This document shows positions 11,921 through 21,686 of a stretch of DNA of 64,000 nucleotides, in pieces. This DNA comes from Patiria pectinifera. Taxonomy: Eukaryota; Echinodermata; Asteroidea; Valvatida; Asterinidae. The first letter of the stretch is position 1. Each line of letters opens with the position of its first letter. The position numbers were made by a program, and so were the translations under genes. The notes under the pieces are model-generated. The model saw nothing but the letters and a program-made list of their open reading frames with translations, was not told the origin of the DNA and ran no database searches. The stretch lies in NCBI GenBank assembly GCA_029964075.1, contig CM057147.1, positions 29,161,513 through 29,225,512 on the forward strand. Reading direction: 5' to 3'.

Positions 11921-12580
11921 CAGGGTGAGTCAAAAAAGCGAAACCCAAACCTTCAAAATTATTTTTCGTATTTAATAGGTTATGTGTAGCACCAAACATA
12001 ATAATGACTGGAAAGCCAATTCAATAAGCTACTTTTTGATGAAAAAAATACTGAACTTGCTCAATCCGTTCAAAGAATATCACCATTTAAAAACAATGAC
12101 CCTAAAACCTCTTTCGTCCAAAAATGTGATTTCAAGAATCGTTGTCACAATTTTCTTCAAACACCACCATTAAACCTCAGTTTAAAAGTTACACATATTC
12201 AACAAAGTCCCTTTGAAGGTCCGTCTTTTGAAAATAGTTGATTTAGAAATCATATTGTTTGCCTAACCAGGGTTGTTAATAAAGGTAGTGTGTACTACTA
12301 CGGTTGTTATAAAACATGTATTCTGTGTTATTTTGTTTGTTGTTGCAGTCAGAATACACAATACACTGCTTTTTTGACAAAACAGGTTTTAGGGTCATTG
12401 GTATAAATGGTGATATTCTTTGGACGGATTGAGCAATTTCAGTAATTGCTTCATGTAAAAGTAGCTTATGAAATTGGCTTTCCAGTCATTATTATTATTA
12501 TTTTTGGTTCTACATATTTTTTAAAAATATGAAATATATTGTTTGGGGTTTGGGTTTGCTTTTTTGGACTCGCCCTGTTT
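11921..12580. mobile_element. MITE with CAGGGTGAGTC ends
   Basis: Termini CAGGGTGAGTCAAAAAAGCG and, inverted, CAGGGCGAGTCCAAAAAAGC. Arms extend about 200 bases (matching blocks TGACTGGAAAGCCAATTTCA and ATCACCATTTA). The ends resemble those of the element at 18133. A TA target would fit Tc1/mariner-type mobilisation; here the flanks are TA on the left and TT on the right. Confidence 0.7.
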
Positions 12581-12801
12581 AGCCTGTCAGTTCCGTCTTC
12601 ATCCTAATATTTGTGGCATGAAATTAAAAAGACGACAGCTGAAGACATTGTCAGGAAATATTAATTGTTCTATTCGATATTTTAATGAAACTGAAATCCA
12701 CGTACACTGTAAACAGTTAACTAGTGAACAGGTGTAAGTCTGAATTGTTTTTTTCTTTTTAACAGCCTGGCATAACGGTAAATTACGAAAGGACCAGTAA
12801 C

Positions 12802-15234
12802 ATGGCATCCTCAGACACCACCGTCTCCCCAGGGTTGTTCATGCTGCCTCTTCCCATCAACAAGGACATTAACATTGACAAAGCTGTGGTGGAGACTAAA
12901 GTCCGAGATCTGAATCACTTCCTCCGAGTACGAACCGGCCGGTCGGAGGAGTTTGCTATCCTGAACCTGCAGGGTCTCCTGACCCTCCGACTTCACCGCT
13001 ATGAGGAGGCCCTTGGCTACTTCCACGCAGTCCTGGCGAAAGACCCGGAGAACCTGAACGCCCTGGCCGACCTCCAGTATGTCTTGGAGAAGCTTTTCAG
13101 ACTGGCCGAGGCAGAACACTGCAAAGATAAGCTGAGCCGCCTTCTCCGATCTCAAGATCAATGTGAGTTGATTGAATCTCAGAAGTTGAACAAAGCCCGG
13201 TGCCTGGCCGAACAGGCTTATGCATATGCCTATGACGTCCATAGCGACACTCTCGAAGGAAAGAGATTCATGGATTCTAATGGTTTGTACCGGAAGGCAC
13301 TGGACCTTGGCGGTACAGCTGTGAAGACTGCTGAGAAAGACGACTGGAAATTATGTATGGCCACCAATGCGCATAAGCTGTTTGACACTCTCTATTATGA
13401 GGACAAGCAGGCTGCAACAGACTACATTGACATCGCTGTAAATTTGTTCTATGAAATCACCCAACGGATTCCCGGCGATCCCGAGTTCCAATGGGATAGC
13501 TGGCGACACTTGGCTGACATTTTCAGGGCGTTTAAAAAAAGAAAGAAGATTTTTAAAGAAGTGCGTAAGGAGCTGATGGAGTACAAGGAAGATCCTGAGA
13601 AGTGCATGCTGAAAGCCATGGAAGTCACCCCCAACAATGCAAGGCTCCTAGCTCGGTATGCCAACTTCCTGTATTCCCTCAACAAGGAAAGTTACCAGAA
13701 GCCCCTGGAACTGTTGGAGCAGTCCATAAGTCTGGATAGCACTGAGTTCAACTTCTACGCATTCACCACCAGAGCAATGATCAACCTCAAATACTACAAT
13801 TATCACGTGAAACAGGCAGCGCAAGACAGCTCGAAGATGGGTCTTCTTAGGAATGCTCTCCAGCTTGCCAAAAGTGACTTGGAGAAAGCCATGGCCATGC
13901 ATGTCACCCCGTGGGATTTGGCCCGCCTCGGAGAGGTCTATTACCTCCTTGCAAAGAACCACACAGAGCAAGACAGTGAGGTCAGGTCCCTGATTGAGAA
14001 AGCCCTTCTGCACTTCACCAAAGCCGGAGATTGTCAAGATGGTCACAAGAGGATTGAAGTACATCGCAGTCGAGGACGCTGCCTGTTTGAGATCGGAGAG
14101 AAGCGCTCAGCGATAGGATGCTTCAAGCAAGCAACAGACTGTGAACCCGCAACTTGCAAATACACTGGCAATTTCAATGAACTCTTGAGTGTTTACCTGA
14201 CCATTCTTCGTGAAGAGAAATCTTCGGAGGACAGGTCCATCTTTGCTGAAACTGCATACTCCCTGAGGAGCGCGGTACTTAAATACGGCAAGAAAAACAT
14301 GCGTTCATTTTGTATTGGTAAGTTTAGATCAGAATATGCAGACGAATTGCAACAGCTGGCTGCTTACTGTGATAAGTTTAAGGAACTCAAGCAACTGGCA
14401 TCCTTACTTAAGTTTGAGGAACCAGTTTCACCTGCAAAAGCAACTATTCACACCGGAGGAAAACTGCAGGGGCCTTGGACTAGAACTTACTTTCACAGAG
14501 CAAGTGACGTAACACAAGGAGTTGCACAAGGTCACGGTACTGCTGCTGCTAGACCTGCAGTTGACGAAGACGAGGAATTGAATAAGGGAGTGGTTGTAGG
14601 GAGTGTGAAAGAAGAAACAGAGGTCGCCCCGGGCATGACCCCTGATGAAACTTTGGATGATGCCTCTGCGTCCTTTGATGCACCTGAGAAGAAAGCCGAA
14701 ATAGCTGAGGCTGACCACGAGATGACGTCTCTGGCTGAAGACGTGGCAAAAATGGCCATCATGAGGCCTTCTGGGGAGTTGAAGGAGCAGCCAATTAGGA
14801 AAGCACCTGAGAAAGCAAGGGTCTCCAGCTTTGAGTATGACTTCTTCGTTGTCTATCCGGAGAACCAGAGAGATTGGGTGTCATACGACCTGCTGGTGGA
14901 ATTGGAAGAAATCCAGAAGTTGAAAGGGTGTACTCGTCACAGGGACGCTATTCCTGGCACCTACAAGACCAGCAGTGAGATTGAACTGATGAAATCAAGT
15001 GCCAGCATTTTATTGGTATACGATAAGAACTTCAGTGATTCAGAGTGCCAGTATTCCATGCACCAAGCTCTCCAGCTAAGAAAGAGCAAGGACTGCAGTC
15101 GGGTTATTATTCCCATCTTACGAGATACTTCAGAGATACCGGATGAGATTAGTGTCTTCAATTATTTTGATGCCACTGGTGCAGTTGACTGGAATAAGTT
15201 GGCACTTTGCATCGAACAGCAGATAGCTCGCTAA
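12802..15234 (+). CDS. TTC22-like TPR protein fused to a TIR domain
   Basis: The 810-residue frame is uninterrupted. It lies in one exon, with a likely 5' UTR splice acceptor (TTTTTAACAG) just upstream at about 12764 and the start context GTAACATGG. Residues about 30-560 are helical TPR-type repeats, including EFAILNLQGLLTLRLHRYEE and ARCLAEQAYAYAYDV, which resemble TTC22. Residues about 560-670 are acidic, low-complexity linker. Residues about 675-810 form a TIR domain: box 1 YDFFVVYPENQRDWV, box 2 HRDAIPG, then SASILLVYDKNFSDSECQYS. The position of the catalytic Glu of NADase TIRs (WCxxE) is Ser here (ECQYS), so a scaffolding or adaptor role is more likely than NAD cleavage. IFIT-like TPR ancestry is an alternative for the N-terminal part. 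No signal peptide or membrane segment, so cytosolic. Confidence 0.9.
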   Translation: MASSDTTVSPGLFMLPLPINKDINIDKAVVETKVRDLNHFLRVRTGRSEEFAILNLQGLLTLRLHRYEEALGYFHAVLAKDPENLNALADLQYVLEKLFRLAEAEHCKDKLSRLLRSQDQCELIESQKLNKARCLAEQAYAYAYDVHSDTLEGKRFMDSNGLYRKALDLGGTAVKTAEKDDWKLCMATNAHKLFDTLYYEDKQAATDYIDIAVNLFYEITQRIPGDPEFQWDSWRHLADIFRAFKKRKKIFKEVRKELMEYKEDPEKCMLKAMEVTPNNARLLARYANFLYSLNKESYQKPLELLEQSISLDSTEFNFYAFTTRAMINLKYYNYHVKQAAQDSSKMGLLRNALQLAKSDLEKAMAMHVTPWDLARLGEVYYLLAKNHTEQDSEVRSLIEKALLHFTKAGDCQDGHKRIEVHRSRGRCLFEIGEKRSAIGCFKQATDCEPATCKYTGNFNELLSVYLTILREEKSSEDRSIFAETAYSLRSAVLKYGKKNMRSFCIGKFRSEYADELQQLAAYCDKFKELKQLASLLKFEEPVSPAKATIHTGGKLQGPWTRTYFHRASDVTQGVAQGHGTAAARPAVDEDEELNKGVVVGSVKEETEVAPGMTPDETLDDASASFDAPEKKAEIAEADHEMTSLAEDVAKMAIMRPSGELKEQPIRKAPEKARVSSFEYDFFVVYPENQRDWVSYDLLVELEEIQKLKGCTRHRDAIPGTYKTSSEIELMKSSASILLVYDKNFSDSECQYSMHQALQLRKSKDCSRVIIPILRDTSEIPDEISVFNYFDATGAVDWNKLALCIEQQIAR

Positions 15235-16476
15235 GCTTTTTTAGGTTGCCAACAACAGTGTAAAGTAAAGTAAAGTCTGTCAGCAGCCAAACATGGCCGC
15301 CCTTCAGGCCGGTGTTCATCTCCGGTTTTCTTTGTATGATGAAACAACTGAGAATGTTTTTGTTCCCTCTGGATGGGATGCCGGTCCATCGCAGGAAACA
15401 ACAGTGTACCTGGACATTGTTTGAGTAAGGGGTAGGAACTGAATTCGCTTATTTCCAGCTTGTTTGGCCAATCTTTATCGTGGAACAACTACATTTAGAT
15501 GGGTAGCAAGACTAATCAAGACTAGTAAAGCTGGCCCCAGGCCAAATTGGTCTAATGAAGCGTTTTGGGTGTTATCTGAGTCAATTAATTTTGCCCAAAG
15601 TGAGGCCAGTCCGTCAGTGACTCAGTAAGTCAATTCAATTCTATTCAATATTTTATATCATCACAATTAATAATTTTAAATTGAAATTCATCTTCCCAAT
15701 GTGCACATAAAAACAGTGAACATATATTTAAAAACATAGGCATTTACATTAGGCGAAAATTTACGGGGCAAAAAAAAAAGAGAAGTAGAAAACACAGTAT
15801 CAATCCCCTACTTTGGAAAAATCATCAAAAATGAAGTAAAAAAAAAGAGGAAAAAACGATGTAATAAAGCTGCTATTGTAAACACAAACTCAAATCTGCA
15901 TGCGTACCGATTTGTTAAGTTATAAATTTAAAAAGATATCTGATTTGTTGAAACATTGCAAACAATATTTATCTGATAAAATTAGAATTGTAAATATGAA
16001 TGGCACTAGGTAAAAAAAATATCTGAACCAAGTTGTGTGAGTGGGGAGAGCACGAAATCTTCCTGATCGGAGTATGTGTAAAGATGAATGGCGAGAATGA
16101 GTTGGGTCCCGAGTTAAAATCTGCAGTTAAGTGAGATAGTTTGTTCAACAGTTTCGTTTACCTGTTTTTCCTCCGGACCACTTTAATAATTTTAGTGCAG
16201 CTTTGGTAGAATTGATGCAAAATTTAATCATGGACATTAAAAGAACTGAACTTTCTGAAAAAATGAAGCCTTTTATGAATGACTGTCCCAAAATTCTTGT
16301 ACTCGGTGAAATTTTCCACTTAATACAGGTCCAGCATCATGTGTATTTTTTACGAATGTCAAAAATAAGTCATCGCACCATTGTCATCGCACCATTGTCA
16401 ACGCACCATTCAACAAATTATGAGTTAGTGAGGAAGGTTCAAAGATGATTGTAGGCTTAAAGCAAATTCAAATTCA
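15235..16476. other. 3' flank of the TPR-TIR gene
   Basis: AT-rich with oligo-A stretches. AATAAA at about 15861 is a candidate polyadenylation signal for the TPR-TIR gene. No other exon was recognised. Confidence 0.4.
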
Positions 16477-16755
16477 CAAGTGAATGCCATGATCCAGTGG
16501 TTATGGTGTTTGACTCTTGTACGATGGTGCGTGGGTTCGAACCCTTCCAGGAGCATGGTGTTTGTGCCTTTGGGCAAGACCAACTTAACTCCAATTGCCT
16601 CGCTCCACCCAAGAATATGAACGGTTTATAACCCTGTGAGGTTATCGGAATGTGCGGTGATAGTATCAGCTGCCGCGAGGCCTGATGAACGGGGAATAAT
16701 AATGCTTTGAGATTGTTGGTACGATGGAAAGCACTATCCAAGCATTACAACTTAT
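16477..16755 (+). mobile_element. tRNA-derived SINE, copy 1
   Basis: The tRNA-like head has box A-like CCAGTGGTTATGG and box B GGGTTCGAACCC. It is followed by the body common to all copies here: TTGGGCAAGAC, CTCCACCCA.GA.TAT and CTGATGAACGGGG. Open frames across these SINEs are not genes. Confidence 0.75.
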
Positions 16756-18132
16756 TTCATTTAAGTGACGATCAGTGAGTAGGTGATAACAGTGCAAAAA
16801 GGACAGCAGGCTGGCCGTCCTGGACCAGCAAAATCGGAACATGGTCATCCATCGGGGTGGGGGAATTGTCGGCATCTTCCAAGCCTCCTAGTCTATAGGT
16901 CTGTAGGCCTAGTCCTATTGTTGACGGAGTTTGACTCTGAAAGAGTTCTAAAGATTGATTTAAATTCAGCCAAAGAATGATTATCTTTGTGTCCGCAAGC
17001 AAGGTATTTTGCTTTAATCATGTCTATCTTGCTGATGAGGGCAGAGTCGGAGTACTTGATGGCTGTCGGGGTTTGGCGATTTCCCCACTGAGAGGTTTTG
17101 TCTGTACTGTACTAACAATGTTTAATTTCTAAATTTCAGCAAAGGACGTATTGTGCAAACTTGTGGACAATTCGTTTTCAAAATACAACAAAGTTACAGA
17201 AAGCAAAAACCACTAAACCAGTACAATTCCAATAAACAAGGTACGTCTATGAATCGGCTTTTATGAAAATGTGAACGTGTTTTATATAAGACAATCAAAT
17301 TCCAATGATAAAAATGAATATTTTTGTACGTAAAAAGGAGCAAAAGAGTATTCTCAATCAGTAATTGTCAATTTTGTCAGTTTTTCAGGATAATAAAGAT
17401 CAATAAATTTATCATTTTCAGATTCATACATTTTTCACTCGAGTTGCACCTTGTGCACACATGTAAGTAGTATCCATGAATTGCATAGACTCCTTCCAAG
17501 ACTTTTCAGTGCCCGTGCATCCAGTACGTTTCTATCAGCAGACGATAGTGCTCCACCAAAGCGACTGGTGTGGGAGTCTAGCAGAGTGTGGCATATGCAC
17601 ATAGACAACATTTACACAAAAAGGAATGATTTAAACAATACTTAATCATCACAGTGTTGAAAATGGAATCGGGCAAAATGTTTATTACCCTTGAAAATGT
17701 TTAAACATCCAAGACCGGGTTATAATAACAAAGAATATAATAACCGGGAATGGGTCATTAGGGAGACTTTCACTTTCCCATAGACTTGTGCACAAATTTT
17801 TTTCCAACTGAAATGTGCCCTAACCCAATATTCCCTTGTCCTTTTCCCACGAATTTCGGTATTTTTTCTAATTAGACCACGAGCAACAAATATAACCCAT
17901 TTGCGACAGCAAAATTTTGCAAAATGTTGCCTCTAAATAGGGGTAATGACCGGTGTCTCCCTATTATCGAAAAAAATAACGATAAGGTGTCTCCGGCCCT
18001 AGTGGTACTTTCAGGAATATAATACAAATCTGTACGAGAAAGAGTTCTTTTCAAGGCATTGTTTTCACTTTGAAAGTAAAAATATGGCAAAACTTTGTGT
18101 AGCGGCTAATTAAAACGACATCAAATTTAGTA
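16756..18132. other. intergenic, no gene assigned
   Basis: AT-rich. A minus-strand stretch at about 16970-17100 is open and looks faintly protein-like, but has no recognisable family. It was examined as the missing last exon of the tetraspanin and does not encode a membrane segment. Confidence 0.3.
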
Positions 18133-18578
18133 CAGGGTGAGTCAGAATGATCTGGACCCAATGTCACAATTTTGTGTGTGGCAAATAGAGCATATTGAGA
18201 AATATCTGAGTAATTCATATTAATGGTTATTACCTTGTCTTTCACAGGAAATTTGAATTTTTCAAATTAGTGGCTGTGGTGAGGAGTTATGCCATTTTCA
18301 TTGAAGTGGCTCATTTTCCAGTCTGCACACGGAATTGGTTTTGCCTTTTTTTTTTTTAAAATGTGTCAATAATTTCAAGTGAGTCAGTCACCATGAGTAC
18401 CATGACTAGGTTTATATTTGTTATTACACTGCTTCACATCAGAACGCGATTTTAATAAAGTTGTTGAAACTTTCACCAAATATGTCCACATATTTGCACT
18501 TGTTTTGATACTTGCTACACATTTTTAACATTGTCTTTAATTTGGGTCCAGATCATCCTGACTCCGTCACCCTGTATA
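18133..18578. mobile_element. Tc1/mariner-type MITE
   Basis: Termini CAGGGTGAGTCAGAATGATC and, inverted, CAGGGTGACGGAGTCAGGAT, sharing TGGACCCAA inward. TA on both outer sides is consistent with a TA target duplication. No transposase frame. Confidence 0.7.
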
Positions 18579-18689
18579 GTACTCATAGCTGCTCATTAGA
18601 TAAATTTGTAAAGTAAGAGAGACTTTGGCTTATCCGGTTAGCAGCCACAATGCTATACTGTTTGCATGCTGTGAAGGACGTCTAATGAT

Positions 18690-19046
18690 AATAATAATAA
18701 TAATAATCGGCATTTAAGAACGCTCTTATTAGTAAACTAAATCACAGCGCTTACAGTATTATTATTACCCCTGATCACTGGGCCAGTTAAACATTCCAAA
18801 TACCATCTCAGCTCCCTGGGGAGTATACAGCTCGATGCTGCCTGTTAGGCGCAAGCAAGCTTATTTAATCACAATAGCCATCTCTGCCCTCACAGGTACC
18901 ATTTTACTCCTGGGTGGAGAGAAGCAATGCGTGACAAAGTGCCTTGCCCAAGGGCACACGCACCATGACCCCGGCTGGACCCGAACCCGCAGCTTTATCA
19001 ACAGGCCACGAATCCAGTGCCCTTAACCACGAGGCCACAGCACTCC
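18690..19046 (-). mobile_element. tRNA-derived SINE, copy 2
   Basis: Same family as 16477 in reverse: ACTCCTGGGTGGAGAGAAGC, CTTGCCCAAGG and CCCGAACCCGCAG read towards the tRNA-like head at the right. A TAA trinucleotide run at the left is the 3' tail. Confidence 0.75.
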
Positions 19047-19169
19047 GGTCAATACCTGCTAAGTAAATTTGCTAAATAAGTGTGCTTAATAGTACTCTTT
19101 AACAGCTTAGTACTTTCAGTAGGTATTATATATTTCAGGAAAAAAAATGTAAATTTTCAAAATTCCTTT

Positions 19170-19800
19170 TGATATTTCAGGGTGATTAACAATGTTTTAT
19201 ACAAAATTGTGCATTTTGTGATAAAAGCATGAAACTTGGCATGTGATGAAGTCTTCATACAAAAAACGTGGCATTTGCAATTGTGTAGATCTTATTAATA
19301 TTCATAGGTAGGCTATGGGTTTACAAAGGTCATGACCTCTCGTAAGGTCACCAGAGGTTGAATATGAAATGGCCTTTATGTGAAAAATCTTTTTATAGCA
19401 TGAACACATTTAATTAAGACATGAATCGTGAAAAAAAATGATGGGGTTTAAAGAATAAATCTTACAAATAGCTATAAAGAGGTTTAATGACAATGGTCAT
19501 GACCACTCAAAGGTCACCAGAGGTCAGTATGAATTGTTCCCACATCTGACAATTATATTCATTGTATGAAGACCTATGAGATAGACTTGGGTCATAAGAA
19601 AGTGAAGTTTTGACGAACGAAAGTTATGAAGAGTATGTAAAAGTCATTGACCTCTCAAAGGTCACCAGAGGTCAAATATGAAATGCCTCCATATCTGAAC
19701 ATTTTCTTTTTGGCATGAAGAACTAACATGTGAGGTTTCATGCTTTTTATGCACAATCCTTTGGCATAATTATTGGGGCTATATCCAATTAGCATAGCTT
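19170..19800. repeat. degenerate tandem repeat with AGGTCA motifs
   Basis: Three units of about 165 bases each hold GGTCACCAGAGGT(T/C)(G/A)A followed by ATATGAAATG or similar. Two of the units also have the palindrome GGTCATGACC just before. See findings for the nuclear-receptor half-site arrangement. Confidence 0.6.
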
Positions 19801-20283
19801 CTGGCTTCACGCTTTATGTCATAGTATAGCATCATAGTAAACACCATTCCCAAGATCTGTGGATATTGAAAATACAAAGAAAAATACTGCTAGAGAATAC
19901 GCCAAGGACAGACAGACAAAGGGATAACAACAGATTTTTTGTTGTCCGGGGGGAGGAGGGAGGGGGCGGAGGGGGGGGGGGGGGCTCATGCCATACTTTC
20001 AATAATAATAAAATGTTAGTACACGAGAACAAAGAAATGACTCCACAAGGACACAATTTCCAGTATATACTTGTGGCCGGGGTACCTTTGATAATAGACA
20101 TAATTTCCAGCGCCTTGAGTACCTAATTGTTGGTAGATACGTGCGCTATATAAGACTCCGGTATTATTATTGTTACCAAGGGAAGAATGGTACCCCACAA
20201 GTCAGTCTTGGTCTGACCGTACCCGACAAGGGACATTCTACATAAGAGGGATAAAAGGAAAAAGTACCATGGCTGTGAATGTC

Positions 20284-21153
20284 TAGAGTTGTAATGACTC
20301 AAGTCAATGACTCGACTCGAGTCCGACGCGAGTCACAATTTTTGATGACTCGCCTCGACTCGAGTCCCTAAGGGTAAATGACTCGACTCGACTCAAGTCA
20401 CTGCGAGCCAATGACTCGACTCGAGTCCCTCATCAGAAGAATCGACTCGACTCGAGCGAAGGCTAATAAGACACGAGTCCCAAAAATAAAAGCAAAACGT
20501 TGCGAAAAATATTTGCACACATTATGTTCACGTCACTTTGCGAATACAGTACGGTACAGCGGCCACTTGTCATGTACAAACATACAACGTGTCCCACAGA
20601 CTCCCATCTTGTGGTTCTGGATCGCACAAAATACTATCCCAGAACCGGACATTAAAAAACCACATTTTCCAATTTGTTGTTTCATCATTGGCTTTGGGCG
20701 ATTTCTTATTAAGCTCTTGGATTCGAACGCCAGCTAAATGTATGCCCTCCTTTTAACAATTAAATATATACATGCCCACTTTTAAATAATCAGAAACAGT
20801 TTTGTTTAATGCAATTTGGTTGTGATGCTGTCAGCGATCAGCGGAAAAAAAATTCTAGAACTGAAGCCAAATCAGATAAGAGTCTGTAAGACCAAAGTTT
20901 CACTTCTTGTTAACTGTTAGTGATACAAATGACTTAATCTCTTGTCATTATTTGTTATTGTAGTCTTCAAATATTCGTGACTCGAATTTAATCGAGCTAA
21001 ATATTTGACTCGACTCGACTCGATACGAATACATACTGTGACTCGACCCGACTTGACTCGACCTTGTTGACCTAATGACTCGACTCGGCTCGCGTCACTT
21101 CTTTAAAATGACTCGACTCGAGTCACAAAAATCAGCAACTCGTTACAACTCTG
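20284..21153. mobile_element. hAT-like MITE filled with ACTCG repeats
   Basis: The ends are CTAGAGTTGTAA on the left and, inverted, CAGAGTTGTAACGAG on the right. Candidate 8-bp target copies are GTGAATGT and GTACATGT (6 of 8 match). Both flanks inside the termini are arrays of GACTCGACTCGAGTC. The middle is unique-looking and has no transposase. Confidence 0.65.
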
Positions 21154-21686
21154 GTACATGTTCACAAGTTGATTTGCAAGGCTGCAAAGCTGTCTCCCCC
21201 GTAAAGACAGGCACGGCAAAGCCCAATCCCAGAGATTGAACGAGATGGGTGTCAAGGGCCATGCAGTCTGTAGTCATATCCAGGACGAGATCCGGACACG
21301 CTTTGAGTAGAGTCATTCACTTACTCTCCAATAGAAGCTCTACACTGGTCCCGGACATGTTTCAGTTAAATTTCGTCAACAACCATGGGCGTCGCCAGGA
21401 ATTTTTCTAGAGGGGGGCAAAAAAAATTTTTGCCAAAAAAAATTGTATTTCTTCTCAAATACATTCTTTATCAATTTTAGAGGGCAGGGGACATTTACCC
21501 CCCCCCCCCCATTTTATTTAACTTTGTCGTCAACAACTGCTTGTATCATCAATACTTATACAACTTCATTGTCAAATGATTGCAGGAAGTGGTTCAGAAT
21601 CCTGCAACTAATTTACCACACAATGCCCGGAAGTTGTTTGGAACTCGTCCCAGATATGAATTGAGACGGGGGCCCTAATAACATAC

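Noticed and set aside
16970-17100. Missing tetraspanin exon on the minus strand
   Set aside because: Open, but without a hydrophobic segment or correct splice phase.
21190-21330. Missing tetraspanin exon on the minus strand
   Set aside because: An open frame exists but its composition is not that of TM4 plus tail, and no acceptor in phase 0 was seen.
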